A DNA stretch of 64,000 nt from Tubulanus polymorphus (GCF_964204645.1 NC_134033.1:7598231-7662230), one strand, 5' to 3'. Positions 10,827 to 20,844 are shown, counted from the first letter of the stretch. Numbers and translations are program-made. The notes: generated by a model not told the origin, from the sequence alone.

Positions 10827-11048
10827 ATGAGTGATAATAAGTGGATAATAACTGGATTATATAATGGCGCATTACTATCAGTTGGAACTGTTGGTTATTC
10901 AATGGTATTAAAAAAAGTATTTAAAATGGGAAGTGTTAATGTTGATAGATTTGATATAAATGATATTTTAAAATTAACATTAGCAGTTACTTTATCTAAT
11001 TTAACTATTGATTATTTGGAAAAACAAAAATATATTCCTCCCATATAA
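10827..11048 (+). CDS. Small membrane protein, 73 aa (P1)
   Basis: A short protein with a hydrophobic N-terminal half (about residues 6-28, GLYNGALLSVGTVGYSMVL), a basic break (KKVFKMG), a second hydrophobic stretch (about 46-62) and the end KQKYIPPI. Similar small proteins with a KWxxxGxxNG start and a short IPP-type end are, as I recall, common in animal Polintons; the role is unknown. It starts three bases after the previous stop, in TTAATAAATGAG. Homologues at 13605 (frameshifted end), 21792 (frameshifted) and 59624 (intact). Confidence 0.8.
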   Translation: MSDNKWIITGLYNGALLSVGTVGYSMVLKKVFKMGSVNVDRFDINDILKLTLAVTLSNLTIDYLEKQKYIPPI

Positions 11049-11072
11049 ATGCATAATTTTTTTGCTAAATAA

Positions 11073-11495
11073 ATGGCTTCTGCAATTATAACTATTATAG
11101 GATCGGCAATTGTTAACGCTTTAGCATTTACTGGTGGCGGTTATTTATTTAAGCATATTGATAAAAATAGTTCATTAGGAGAACAAAGAAGACATAACTT
11201 AGCATTAGAGAAATACAATAAAGCAGCGGAAGAATATAGAGAAAAACGACAAAACTATATGGATTATATTAACAAGGAATTATATGATCAGAAGATTTCA
11301 CATAGAGATTTTCAATCAGTTGATGATGCAATGAGTTTAGATAACGCAGTAACCAATAAAGAAAAATTACATAAATACAAACCTAAATTATCAGATTATT
11401 ATACCCCGAGTAAAGAACAACAGAAATATGAAATAATTTGGATTTTAGGTGGAACTGTTATTGTTATATTTGTAGCATATAAATTTACTTATTAG
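11073..11495 (+). CDS. Two-TM coiled-coil membrane protein, 140 aa (P1)
   Basis: Residues about 1-24 form a membrane segment (IIGSAIVNALAFTGGGYLF). A long charged helix with an RRHNLALEKYNKAAEEYREK core follows (about 38-75), then a DYYTPSKEQQKYE motif and a C-terminal membrane segment (about 117-137, IIWILGGTVIVIFVAYKF). I recall this family as one of the commonest hypothetical proteins in animal Polinton-type elements, with RHDLALEKLQ and LSDFYxPS as hallmarks. Topology suggests both ends in a membrane with a helical loop. Function is unknown. Start in GCTAAATAAATGG. Intact homologues at 22037 and 59871. Confidence 0.85.
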   Translation: MASAIITIIGSAIVNALAFTGGGYLFKHIDKNSSLGEQRRHNLALEKYNKAAEEYREKRQNYMDYINKELYDQKISHRDFQSVDDAMSLDNAVTNKEKLHKYKPKLSDYYTPSKEQQKYEIIWILGGTVIVIFVAYKFTY

Positions 11496-11514
11496 TAATT
11501 TTTTTTCTAAATAA

Positions 11515-11949
11515 ATGGAAGATAAAGTTGATAGTATTGATATTATTCCTCATGATATAAATAAAACTAAATTAAAAATATATTTAGAAAAACAAATATT
11601 AGAATTTGAAAGTGACTTAAAGATAAAAAAGAAAAAATATTTAAAAAGTAAAATTATATATTATCTTATTATTAGTGGTTCGGTTACAATTAGTTCTGTA
11701 ATAACATTTCTAGCAATATTCAGTCCATCAACACCTTTAGCTATATCAATTGGTGTATTAGGATTAAGTTCAAGTGTATTAACTGGTATAAGTTCAAAAT
11801 TATATATAAAAAGTAATAAAGAAAAATTTAAAACTAATATCAAAGAAATTAATAAATTGAAGAATACACTAGATTATATAATAAGTTTAAATGGTCATAT
11901 AACAGTTGAAGAACGAGATAAATTATTAAAAGAATTAATAAATTATTAA
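11515..11949 (+). CDS. Helical membrane-hairpin protein, 144 aa (P1)
   Basis: The protein has a charged N-terminal helix (about residues 18-46, with KIKKKKYLKSK), two adjacent membrane spans (about 47-100) separated by SPSTPLAISIG, and a charged C-terminal helix. The layout resembles small two-TM proteins such as the SLATT group, but I cannot claim membership. Start in TCTAAATAAATGG, 20 bp after the previous stop. The copy at 22479 is cut by a rearrangement and the copy at 60313 has premature stops, so this is the only intact one. Confidence 0.75.
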   Translation: MEDKVDSIDIIPHDINKTKLKIYLEKQILEFESDLKIKKKKYLKSKIIYYLIISGSVTISSVITFLAIFSPSTPLAISIGVLGLSSSVLTGISSKLYIKSNKEKFKTNIKEINKLKNTLDYIISLNGHITVEERDKLLKELINY

Positions 11950-11965
11950 TTTTTTAATTAGATAA

Positions 11966-12950
11966 ATGGTAGATAGTTTTCCAAAAGCTTTCCAATATAA
12001 TAAATCAATTAAATATAATATTCCAGCAATAGATTTTAATAAATATATTACATATAGAAATGAAGTTTTAGATTCATTAACTAATTTAGAAATTTATGTT
12101 ACTGAAACTAATAATTTTAATGCAAAGATGGAAAATATATTTCATGTATATTTAATTAATTCTAAGAAATTGAAAGATGAAAAACAACGGTTATTAAAAT
12201 CTAATATGAAGTATTGGCAGAACCAATTAATTTTGCTGTTTATTGTGCAACAACAGGATGTGGAATTAGTTGGAATGATCATTTGAATAATTCTAAATAT
12301 AAATTAATTCAAAGTTTATTTAGATTTCATACATACTTTCAAATCAGAATATTAAATGAATTAGAGTGCGCTTTACCAGGATCTAGGTATTTTAAAGAAT
12401 TAGATAATAATATTAATTTATCAAAGTTTTCTAAAATTTGTAATGAATTTAATATAGATATAAATAATTCTGATTTTAGAACAAAAATTGGAACAATAAG
12501 ATCACTTCCTTGCCCTAAAAAGATTGCAGAATATTGTGCACTTCCCATACCATCTAATAGTTTGTATAATATCTATAGTAATAAATTAGGTTATGGTAAA
12601 ATAGAAACTAAGGATTTAGAAACATTAAATTTCAATAAATTACCGACATTTTATGATAATTTAAAACAAGAAAACAATAATGGTTGGGTTTATTTCATTT
12701 TAGAAAATAATGAAGGTTTTACAAAATCAGGTATACAAAGAATAAATCAATCTATTAGAACTTATTTGATATGTATTTTAGGTGCGCAAGTTGAAACAAG
12801 ATCCCCAATAATTGGAAATTTAAATACATCATTTGATACACAGAAACAATTCAAAGTATTATTTGAAGATTCTATTCATAATGATAAAAATAGATCGATT
12901 CCAGAAAACATTGTAAGATATCAAAATTATTTAGATAAATCTCAACAACA
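11966..12950 (+). pseudogene. Large conserved Polinton protein, N-terminal and middle part (P1)
   Basis: The gene starts in TTAGATAAATGG. The first frame runs to 12286 but the homologous reading shifts at about 12225, just before FAVYCATTGCGISWNDHL. The second frame carries RFHTYFQIRILNELECALPG, GWVYFILENNEGFTKSG and the well-kept IRTYLICILGAQVETRSPII. Motifs like YCATT, RFHxYFxxRxIL and ILGAQxxTRxPI belong, as far as I recall, to a protein found in many animal Polinton-like elements; the role is unknown. At 12951, inside the NYLDKS segment, the gene is cut and joined to a second copy of upstream genes. Its C-terminus appears, also rearranged, at 14010-14601. Confidence 0.75.
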
Positions 12951-13181
12951 TTTGAGTATGAAACAACAATAGACAAAGAAACTTTAAATGTAGAAAAGAT
13001 TACTAATTTAATTACAGAATCTTTAAGATTTTATGAATTAGATGAAGATTTTATCATAGATGATATTAAAAAAACAATAATTGAAATATATACAAATGAA
13101 ACTAGTAATGAAATAAATGTTGAATTAATCATAAATAAGTTAACTAAATATTTTGAAGATAGTAATTTTTTTGATTAATAA
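12951..13181 (+). pseudogene. Duplicated 3' part of the 117-aa gene
   Basis: The segment matches 10588-10820 almost base for base (from ACATTTGAGTATGAAACAAC to the TTTTTTTGATTAA end). It has no start region and is joined directly to the broken large gene. It marks the left edge of a tandem partial duplication inside P1. Confidence 0.85.
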
Positions 13182-13247
13182 ATGAGTGATAATAAGTGGA
13201 TAATAACTGGATTATAAGATGTAAAGAGTAATTATTTCACTATATAA
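13182..13247 (+). pseudogene. Stub of 73-aa gene fused to penton gene end
   Basis: The first 12 or so codons of the 73-aa gene (MSDNKWIITGLL) run straight into the last bases of the penton gene (ATAAGATGTAAAGAGTAATT) and its downstream promoter CACTATATAAATG. The shared word GGATTATA or TTATAAGATG at the join suggests a template switch or illegitimate join at microhomology. Confidence 0.75.
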
Positions 13248-13591
13248 ATGAATATAACTGTTGGGCTGAGTATATGTTTTGGGTTTGATTTTAAACATGA
13301 GAAAGAAATTAAATTTAACATTAATGATGTAATTACACATATCAAAAATATTGCATTTTCTAATGAAACACCATTTGAGTATGAAATAACAATAGATAAA
13401 GAAACTTTAAATGTAGAAAAGATTACTAATTTAATTAGAGAATCTTTAAGATCTTATGAATTAGATGAAGATTTTTAAAATCGATGATATTAAACAAATA
13501 ATAATTGAAATATATACAAATGAAACTAGTAATGAAATAAATGTTGAAATAATCATCACTAAGATAACTAAATATTTTGATGATAGTAAAT
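13248..13591 (+). pseudogene. 117-aa gene, second copy in P1 (premature stop)
   Basis: Start in CACTATATAAATG. The sequence is closer to the P3 copy (59268) than to the first P1 copy: it has FKHEKEIKFN and ETPFEYEIT, as in P3. A small change after ELDEDF turns the frame into a stop at 13478, while homology continues to about 13591. Because it is more P3-like, this block may have come from another element copy and not from simple tandem duplication. Confidence 0.8.
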
Positions 13592-13604
13592 TTTTGATAA
13601 ATAG

Positions 13605-13835
13605 ATGAGTGATAATAAGTGGATAATAACTGGATTATATAATGGCGCATTACTATCAGTTGGAACTGTTGGTTATTCAATGGTATTAAAAAATGTATTT
13701 AAAATGGGAAGTGTTAATGTTGATAGATTTGATATAAATGATATTTTAAAATTAACGTTAGCAGTTACTTTATCTAATTTAACTATTGATTATTTGGAAA
13801 AAACAAAAATATATTCCTCCCATATAAATGCATAA
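13605..13835 (+). pseudogene. 73-aa membrane protein, second copy (frameshifted end)
   Basis: Identical in layout to 10827-11048 and to 59624-59845. The start lies in GATAAATAGATGAG, the variant also seen in P3. An added base in the A run near 13800 changes the last residues (TKIYSSHINA in place of the KQKYIPPI end). The body is otherwise intact. Confidence 0.8.
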
Positions 13836-13850
13836 TTGTTTTGCTAAATA

Positions 13851-14006
13851 AATGGCTTCTGCAATTATAACTCTATTATAGGATCGGCAATTGTTAACGC
13901 TTTAGCATTTACTGGTGGCGGTTATTTATTTAAGCATATTGATAAAAATAGTTCATTAGGAGAACAAAGAAGACATAACTTAGCATTAGAGAAATACAAT
14001 AAAGCA
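13851..14006 (+). pseudogene. 140-aa membrane protein, truncated copy
   Basis: The start lies in GCTAAATAAATGG. The frame breaks within ten codons (ATAACTCTATTATAGG, against ATAACTATTATAGG in the intact copy), and homology continues only to the EKYNKA segment. There it is joined at AATAAAGCAAATAATGAAGG to the large conserved gene. Clearly non-functional. Confidence 0.85.
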
Positions 14007-14601
14007 AATAATGAAGGTTTTACAAAATCAGGTATACAAAGAATAAATCAATCTATTAGAACTTATTTGATATGTATTTTAGGTGCGCAAGTTGAAACAA
14101 GATCCCCAATAATTGGAAATTTAAATACATCATTTGATACACAGAAACAATTCAAAGTATTATTTGAAGATTGGAAAATCATGTAATAAATCTCATGTAA
14201 GACTAAATTATTGTATAGGCCCTAATCTATTAATCATTTCTAATGATTTAGTACTAAAGATGGGAAACATAATTGGTTACAATAATATAATTAAAACTGC
14301 AACAATAAATAATTCATTTGGATTAAATAATATAAATAAAAAGATTATTACCGCTCCAAAATTAATGGAAGGTGAAAAAAATAAAAAACACATTCAATCA
14401 ACAGAAACTAAAACTAAAAATATTAAATTGCATAATGATTCTAAAATAAAAGATTACAATACATCAGAAAATATAAAAACTGATAATATTCAACATGATA
14501 TAATTAAAACTGATAATGATAATAAATTCCATGAAAATACTAAATTAGCTTTAACTTGTACAGGAATTGTTATAGGAGGAATATTATATTTTAAATTTTA
14601 A
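14007..14601 (+). pseudogene. Large conserved Polinton protein, C-terminal part (P1)
   Basis: 14007-14170 repeats 12705-12870 (the NNEGFTKSG to QKQFKVLFED segment). A short unmatched bridge (TTGGAAAATCATGTAATAAATC) follows, and then the C-terminus of the gene: RLNYCIGPNLLIISNDLVLK, a GYNNIIKTATI stretch, a Lys-rich linker with EGEKNKKHIQSTETKTK and a final membrane segment (LTCTGIVIGGILYFKF). One reading frame (14134-14601) covers the last part but its first ~20 residues are out of frame with the family. The C-terminal anchor suggests a membrane-tethered protein. The matching P3 gene is at 60764-62063. Confidence 0.7.
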
Positions 14602-14617
14602 TTTTTTTATTATATAA

Positions 14618-16076
14618 ATGGATGTAGAAGGTGGAGAAGATATTGGAATGGATCCTTTAGATGAACCTGGTATAACTGATGAACAACAACCTGATTTTAG
14701 TGAAACAAGTTTTAATGACGGTAATGAGTCAGGATATAATAATAATTTAAATATGCCTGATTATATTAAAAATGCAGAATCACAATTAAATCCTGAAAAT
14801 TTAGACCCAGATTTAGTAAAACAAGATTTAGATTAATTTAAACAAAATACCTAAATAAGAAGATTTAATTGAAAAATCTAAACTTAACATAAATGATGAA
14901 GACGTAGGACTTTTAGCAGATCAATTAAAATTTCTAGATAATGGTAAATGTTATTATCGTTTGAAAGATGATTATTATGTTGATATCACTTATAAAAATA
15001 ATAAAAATAAAATATTATCAGAATCAACTTTAGAAAAATTAAAACCAGATAGAATTAAAAGAATAAGTAATAGTAATGAAATAACTGATGTTACACAAAA
15101 AGAAAGAGATGATAATATAGACGTATTTAAACAAAAAATTAATGAATTATTTGAAATAATCAAAAAGAAATCAGAAGCAGAAACAACTTCTGAACAGAAT
15201 ATAACTTCCAAAACTAAAAAACTTAAATCAAATAAAGTTCCAATTGAAAAACTTTTACCGAATGGATTAATTGATGCAACAGATCAACAGTTAGAAGATT
15301 TAAATAACATATTTTCTGATGAAGCAATTAGAGAAATTAAAAGTATAAGACTTGCATCTGATAAAATTGCGCATGATAAAAGTATAAGAGATTTAAAAAT
15401 TAGAACTTTAGAAGATGAATTATTTAAATCAAGAAAAGAATCGGAACAACTAAAATTAGATAGAGATAATAAAGTTATTGAAGAAATCGAATTTAAAAAA
15501 AGAAATGCATATTTAGAAAAAGAAATTGATGATTTAGAATATAACATAGAATTACAAAAAGAAGAAATTAAATCATTAGTAAAATCATATGATTATAATA
15601 TTAATAGATTAAAAGTTATTTTTAAAGATTTATTGATAAAACCAAATTCTGAAATATCATTGAAAGATAGAATAAAGTTATTATTTAAATTAGAAGGAAT
15701 AACAATTCTTTCAATTCTAACAGCTGTAACTATATTATTTACAACAATTGGTTTAGCAATATCAAATGCTTTAAAATCTACTCCTACTCCAAATAAACCA
15801 GATAAACCCCCAGATAATAATTCTATACAAGATAAAGTTAATGATGGTTTAAAGAAATTAGCAAAATATTTATGGGAACTATCTAAAAAATCTGCTGCAG
15901 CTTTACCCGGAGTTATTGCATCAATTGTTGGTTTTATATTGAAATCTGCAGGAAATATTCTTAACTTTGCTGCTGAACATTATTTTATTTTTAATTACAG
16001 TTGTAAGTGCTATTATTTTTGGGCTAGTGAATATGATATCAAAAGATATCAAGTAAACATAATCAAAAATAAATGA
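14618..16076 (+). pseudogene. Coiled-coil multi-TM protein, frameshifted (P1)
   Basis: Homologue of the intact 492-residue protein at 62079-63557. The acidic N-terminus (MDVEGGEDIGMDPLDEPG, start in TTATATAAATGG) runs to a stop at 14836. Homology resumes in another frame from about 14880 and is open from 14961 to 16076. That part contains the charged region, a coiled coil (about EDELFKSRKESEQLKLDRD to LEKEIDDLEYN), a membrane span (ITILSILTAVTILF), a Pro-rich hinge (STPTPNKPDKPP) and an amphipathic AALPGVIASIVGF region. A 2-nt loss near 15978 replaces the final membrane segment. Role unknown. Confidence 0.8.
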
Positions 16077-16096
16077 TAAATTTTTTTGTTAAATAA

Positions 16097-17344
16097 ATGA
16101 GTGGGAGTTATATAAGTCCTTCTAAGATTTCTAGAATATCTAATGCTATTAAAGCAGAAAGATCACATCATGTAATTACTCATAATCCTTCAAATATTAA
16201 TCCCGATGAAACTTTATATGTTAGAATTCCTAGATTAACACAAAATACTTTTTATGTTCCAAATAGTATTTATTTATCAGCTGATATAAAAGTAACCGGT
16301 CATGATAATAATTATGTTGTTGATAATGTTGGGAGATATTTGATTAAAAAATTAACTATAAAGATTGGTCCAGAAACAGTTTTCTCATTAGATGATTATA
16401 ATTTATTTGCACATTATAAAGATTTATGGTTAACTAAAGAAAATAGAAATAATATGATATTTCAAGGCATCCAATCAGAAATCCATAATAAATTAAGATC
16501 AGGAGCTAATGACGCAATAGTAACTCGTGCCACTGATAATTTGATTAAAAAGATTTATGGAAGCAAATATAAAATTCCATGAGACTTTGAATTGATAAAT
16601 AATAATGCACCTTTATATAAATATGTAATTCAAGAAGATATTATATTTGAGATAACATTTGCTCCTGTAAATGAAATTGTATTATCTAGCGTTGTTAAAG
16701 ATATGGGTTATAAATTATCAAATATATGTTTAGAATATGACACAGTAACTAATGAAAATATTGCTAGCACAATTCAAACTCAATACAATCAAGGATTTTC
16801 ATTATTATATGATTATATTGATAAATTTAAAACTGTAACTATTAATGCAAATGATGAAATAATTAATGAGAATATTAACTTCCCAAGAAGATCTATTAAA
16901 GGTATATCAATATTTTTTACCATTGCAACATATTCTAATGACGCAATAAATGTTGATAATTATTATAATCCTGAAATAACAAAAGTAGAAATAACTATCG
17001 AAGGAATAGCAAATAAAATATTTTGTCAAGGAATGAGAATGATAGATCAGTGGCCAGAAATTAGAAAACATTTTATGAATGAAAAAGTAACATCATTTGA
17101 AAATTGTAATATTAATCAAATTGATTATTATACCGGTAATAAATATGCATTATGGTTAGATTTTAGAACAACAGAGGATAATTCATTACATGGTTCTGGA
17201 AAAAAACTACAAAACACTAAAGATGGAATACAATTATTCATGACAAAGAATGAAGGAATCAAAAATTTCAAAATGCACATTTATATTATATCTGACGCAC
17301 AATTAAATATTGTAAATTCACAAATAGATAGTATTCAATATTAG
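16097..17344 (+). pseudogene. Major capsid protein (double jelly-roll), one stop (P1)
   Basis: This is the Polinton/adintovirus hexon-like major capsid protein, the family often labelled F54H12.2-like in animal genomes. Hallmarks are RLTQNTFYVPNSIYL, VDNVGRYLIKKLTIKIG, DLWLTKENRNNMIFQGIQSE, NNNAPLYKYVIQED, NFPRRSIKGI, LHGSGKKLQNTKDG and the end IISDAQLNIVNSQIDSIQY. Start in GTTAAATAAATGAG. Both halves are in the same frame; the only break I see is an in-frame TGA at 16580-16582, after YGSKYKIP, so the ~415-residue protein is nearly intact. P2 and P3 each carry more damaged copies. It would self-assemble as trimers into an icosahedral shell. Confidence 0.9.
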
Positions 17345-17374
17345 AAATATAAAGTTAAAATTAACGATATATAA

Positions 17375-18507
17375 ATGGGTGGTAAAAAAACTCCTAATAC
17401 TAAAGAACAATATTTAAGAAATTTATATTACAACCCTGAGAGTTCGGTTGCTTATTCTTCTACTAAAAATATATGGCGTCAAGTAAAACAAGATAAATTA
17501 GATAAGATAATCCCACAAAATTTAGTTAAATATAAAGATATAAATGAATTTATGTTAGAACAACCAACATACACAACACATAAAAAAATTGTTAGAAAAT
17601 ATAAAACTCGTAAAACTATGGTAAGTTATGTAGATCAACAGTGAGTGGCAAGGAGATTTAATTGATATGAAAAATGTTAAGAAAGATAATGATGATTATT
17701 GGTGGATACTGAATATAATTGATATTTTTAGTCGTTATGTATGGAGCTTCCCACTTTATAGAAAAGATGCTGTACAAACATCAAATGTTTTAAGAAAATT
17801 TCTTTCGGATGATAAACTAAAACCAGAAAAAATACAATTCGATGATGGGAAAGAGTTTGATAATTCACTTGTTCATGAACTCTTAGATAATCATAATATT
17901 AAACATTTTTCAACAAAATCGGATAAAAAAGCAGCAGTTGTTGAACGATTTAATAGAACATTAAGAACAAGAATGTGGAAATATTTTACAGCAAATAATA
18001 CTTTTAAATGGATTGATGTTTTACCACAATTGATAGAAGGATATAATAATTCTTATCATTCTTCTATTGGAATGAAACCTATTGATGCTAGAAAACCTGA
18101 AAATGCTGAAATTGTTTGGAATAATTTATATGGAGCATTTCTTGTAGATTATTTTGGTCAACCTAAATTTAAAGTTGGTCAAAATGTTAGAATTTCTAAG
18201 TATAAAAAGATATTTGACAAAGGATACGATCGAAATTTTACTAGGGAAATATATAAAATAAAAAAAGGTAATAACAACAAAACCATATGTCTATAAATTA
18301 GAAGATTTAGATGGTGAAGAAGTTGATGGCTACTTTTACGAAGAAGAATTAAGTTTAACTACTGAAAATCTAGAACAAGAATATAAAATTGAAAAAGTAT
18401 TAAAAACAAAAACTATTAAAAGAAAAAAATATTCTTTAGTAAAATGGGTTGGATGGCCAGATAAATTCAATGAATGGATATTATCAAGTAAAATTAAAAA
18501 TATATAA
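17375..18507 (+). pseudogene. Integrase with chromodomain, frameshifted (P1)
   Basis: Retrovirus-type (rve) integrase of the Polinton kind. The first part (17375-17644) includes a QPTYTTHKKIVRKYKTRK segment. The catalytic core gives the DDE acids in DIFSRYVW, FDDGKEFDN and AAVVERFNRTLRTR, followed by YNNSYHSSIGMKP. The C-terminus, in another frame, is a chromodomain: EYKIEKVL.., KYSLVKWVGWPDKFNEW. Breaks are a 4-nt addition near 17640 and a shift near 18280. The TAA stop abuts the ATG of the ATPase. The enzyme would insert element ends into DNA, and the chromodomain would bind methylated histone tails and guide target choice. The P2 copy is inverted at 23426-24538. Confidence 0.93.
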
Positions 18508-19116
18508 ATGAATAAGGAATTATTTATATTTGAGCCTCATAATATGTTAATTTCTGGCGTAACAAATTGTGGAAAAACTTATTTTATATTAAATTTATTA
18601 GAAACTGTTTATAAAAACTATTTTGATAATATAGTATTATTTTGTCCAACATATGAATTTAATCAAACTTATGATAGAAATATTACTAGAAATAATAAAT
18701 TTATTATATTAGATCCTAAAACAGTAAAAGAAAATTTAGATAATTGTATAAAAATAGCAATTGATATTTATAAAGGATCAAATACATTATTCATTATAGA
18801 TGATTGTGCTAATCTACATGATTCAAAAGTTAGAGAGAGTGAGTTATGCTATTTAGCTTTTTCTGGCAGACATTTTGGGATAACAACTTGGGTTTTAAAT
18901 CAAAAATATAATTCAATTGTTAAAGACTTTAGAGAAAACATTAGATTTCTAGTTTTATTCTTCAATAAAGATAGAAAATCGATGAAAAATGCACTTGAGG
19001 AAAATGATATTATTCCACATGATTTACATAATGAATATATGGATAAGTTGAAAAATATTAAAAGATCAAAATTACTATTTAGATTACAACACCCATTTAA
19101 ATATGAATTTATTTAA
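18508..19116 (+). CDS. A32-like (FtsK/HerA) DNA-packaging ATPase (P1)
   Basis: This 202-residue ATPase shows Walker A GVTNCGKT (residues 17-24), Walker B LFIIDD (94-99) and the sensor region FSGRHFGITTWVLNQ, in the order and spacing of the poxvirus A32 / Polinton packaging ATPase family. It would pump element DNA into the capsid shell. The length is near the short end for the family but complete, and the frame is uninterrupted. Its ATG follows the integrase stop with no gap (AATATATAAATGAATAAG). A matching gene in P2 (22927-23425, reverse) has lost 36 residues covering the sensor region. No copy lies in the P3 part of the window. Confidence 0.9.
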   Translation: MNKELFIFEPHNMLISGVTNCGKTYFILNLLETVYKNYFDNIVLFCPTYEFNQTYDRNITRNNKFIILDPKTVKENLDNCIKIAIDIYKGSNTLFIIDDCANLHDSKVRESELCYLAFSGRHFGITTWVLNQKYNSIVKDFRENIRFLVLFFNKDRKSMKNALEENDIIPHDLHNEYMDKLKNIKRSKLLFRLQHPFKYEFI

Positions 19117-19124
19117 ATTCAATT

Positions 19125-19400
19125 AGCTTGTTAATCTAGTTGAATTCTATTTACATTCTAGTTGAATTCTAGTTATTGGTAGTTGTAACAAAAATCAACT
19201 AGATTTAACAATATTTTAACTAGCTTGTTTATCTAGTTTAATTCTAGTTACATTCTAGTTGAATTCTAGTTGTTAGTAGTTGAAACAAAAATCAACTAGA
19301 TTTAACGAGAAATAAACAAAAACAACAATATTTCAACTAGCTTGTTAATCTAGTTGAATGCTAGTTACATTCTAGTTGAATTCTAGTTGCAACATCACAA
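19125..19400. repeat. Tandem CTAGTTGAATTCTAGTT repeats between ATPase and 201-aa gene
   Basis: Almost three units of roughly 95-110 bp, built from CTTGTTAATCTAGTTGAATTC, TAGTTACATTCTAGTTG, a TAGTAGTTG..ACAAAAATCAACTAG stretch and ACAATATTT. A diverged version lies at the same gene interval in P2 (22755-22925, inverted). The conserved place and internal inverted words suggest a cis-acting role, such as an origin or enhancer of the element, but this is not shown. Confidence 0.8.
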
Positions 19401-19420
19401 CTAATTTTTTTGTTATATAA

Positions 19421-20026
19421 ATGGTAGGTGAAAAGAAAATAAAATCTAAAAATGGTGATGTTCCAATTGAAAAAACTTTAGATGATTTAGGAATAACAGA
19501 AAACAAATTAATTCCAGATAATGGTGCTTTAAATAATGTTACAACAAATAATAATTATGAATATCATCTTTATTGTAAACATCAATTAGAAATATTAATA
19601 GCATCTGGAAAATGCAAAAATTTTGTCGGTAAAAATTTAACTCATAATGAATTAGATACAATGAAATCAGATGAAATTATTAGATTATTTAAGATTTATG
19701 AAGCCGCGAGAACAGCTGTAATTAATGACGCGATATCAGAAAATGTAGTAAAAGGTTATAGTAAATTATGTAATTATATACTACCAATTGAAGATGAAAA
19801 TAGATTATATTCCGATTTAAAAAATGATTATTTAGTTATGACTGAATTAAATAAATGGATTGGATATTTATCATTTCAATTAGGTGGATTTATGACATTA
19901 TTATCAACTGGGGTTATAACATTTTCAAATAGTGAAAGTAAAAATATTTCTATAATAAATGAGCGAGGTGGAAGAAGTGAAGGAATTAACTGTGAAGAAA
20001 AAACCGAGAACTCAGAAACAAATTGA
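19421..20026 (+). CDS. Conserved Polinton protein, 201 aa (P1)
   Basis: Start in GTTATATAAATGG, just after the tandem repeats. The N-terminus has VPIEKTLDDLGITENKLIPD. The body is helical and charged (LYCKHQLEILIASGKCKNF, RLFKIYEAARTAV), and a hydrophobic segment lies at about residues 155-178 (YLSFQLGGFMTLLSTGVITF). I recall similar ~190-residue proteins with a DLGLTxxxL start and a LYRLYKRxEAR-like middle in other animal Polintons. Function unknown. The last ~22 codons overlap the next gene in another frame and may be beyond the ancestral end. The P2 homologue is only the first ~33 codons (22640-22742, reverse). Confidence 0.75.
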   Translation: MVGEKKIKSKNGDVPIEKTLDDLGITENKLIPDNGALNNVTTNNNYEYHLYCKHQLEILIASGKCKNFVGKNLTHNELDTMKSDEIIRLFKIYEAARTAVINDAISENVVKGYSKLCNYILPIEDENRLYSDLKNDYLVMTELNKWIGYLSFQLGGFMTLLSTGVITFSNSESKNISIINERGGRSEGINCEEKTENSETN

Positions 20027-20331
20027 ATGGTCTCGGCAATTAGGAATTAAATCACAAGAATATAAAAAAGCTGTAAAAGAAAAAAATAAGTAATAAAAAT
20101 GTTAATAAAAATGGTGAAAATATTGTTATTTCTACTCCTTCTAATGATAGAATATTTGATAAATGTTTATATTTTACAGTTGGATTTGTAATTGTATTCA
20201 TTTTGATTGGGCGTAATTGGTATAAGAAATCAAATAAAATTTATGATATTAATAATTCTGAAATTCCAAACTTGACAATAAAAAAATGGATTAATATTTT
20301 AGAAAAAAAGCAAAAAAATAATTTTTTTTAA
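19959..20331 (+). pseudogene. Small basic single-TM protein, likely frameshifted
   Basis: A short gene not obvious from long frames. It starts at 19959 in TATAATAAATGAG, overlapping the end of the 201-aa gene, and reads 44 residues (MSEVEEVKELTVKKKPRTQK..) to a stop at 20091-20093. The neighbouring frame is open from about 20070 to 20331. It encodes NVNKNGENIVISTPSNDRIF, a membrane span (YFTVGFVIVFILIGRNWY) and a Lys-rich end. Small Lys/Arg-rich proteins with an RTxxQ word and a C-terminal membrane anchor are seen in related elements, as I recall. I think the two frames are one broken gene, but the 44-residue protein could stand alone. Confidence 0.5.
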
Positions 20332-20348
20332 TTAATTGAATATTAATT

Positions 20349-20383
20349 GAATATCACCATGTGGGTGCCATACGGCACCATCT
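20349..20383. repeat. GTGCCATACGGCAC-containing word shared with P3
   Basis: GAATATCACC and TGTGGGTGCCATACGGCACC occur here between P1 and P2. The reverse complement, with about two differences, is inserted in a P3 gene at 61925-61951 and is absent from the same place in P1 (14489). The core GTGCC-ATAC-GGCAC is a near-perfect palindrome. Confidence 0.7.
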
Positions 20384-20481
20384 CACTACTTTTGTCTATC
20401 TATGCGGAGCAATTAAATTGTCCAGATAAGTCATTTCGGATTCTAGATATTCATTATTTTTATTAATTTATTTTTTTAAAT

Positions 20482-20808
20482 TTAATCAACAATTTCTAAA
20501 TCATGATGTCCATCTTCATTTTTTCCATGATAGATTATTTTAAATCCTTCTAAATCTTTTAATTACTCTGTACTCAATGAAACCCATTTATCAGGTAAAC
20601 ATACTTTAAATTCTCGCGATGTACTAACATTACAGTAGCTTAAATTAGCTGATACTTTCTTTCCATATTTAGTTTTTATCTTTTCTAATTTCAATATTTT
20701 ATGTTCAATTTCTTTTGTAACATCAACTAACTTTTTTATTTCAAATTGTTTTTTTGCTGGTTTTATTCTGTTATTTATTGTTGCTAAGAATGCTTTTCTA
20801 TCTCCCAT
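20482..20808 (-). pseudogene. 117-aa protein homologue with internal stop (P2)
   Basis: Read leftward from 20808 (start in CTTATAAATGG), the first 81 residues end at a stop at 20563. The same frame then continues with LKDLEGFKIIYHGKNEDGHH to 20482, matching the C-terminus of the gene at 58127-58480 (YKGKNEKGHHEIDFE). So this is one gene with a nonsense codon. Shared features are a charged helix, a KYGKKV..LSY middle and LPDKW (LPDRF in P3). In P3 the gene sits beside the polymerase and the penton gene in forward orientation; here it points away from the penton fragment. Confidence 0.8.
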
Positions 20809-20823
20809 TTATAAGAAAAACAA

Positions 20824-20844
20824 ATTACTTGTGGTGATGAGTGG
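20824..20844. promoter_or_regulatory. Conserved 21-mer, copy 2
   Basis: Exact copy of the 21-base word at 9655-9675, 15 bp upstream of the leftward 117-aa homologue. In P1 the same word lies 15 bp upstream of the leftward zinc-finger gene, so its spacing to a reverse-strand start is kept although the gene differs. Confidence 0.55.
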
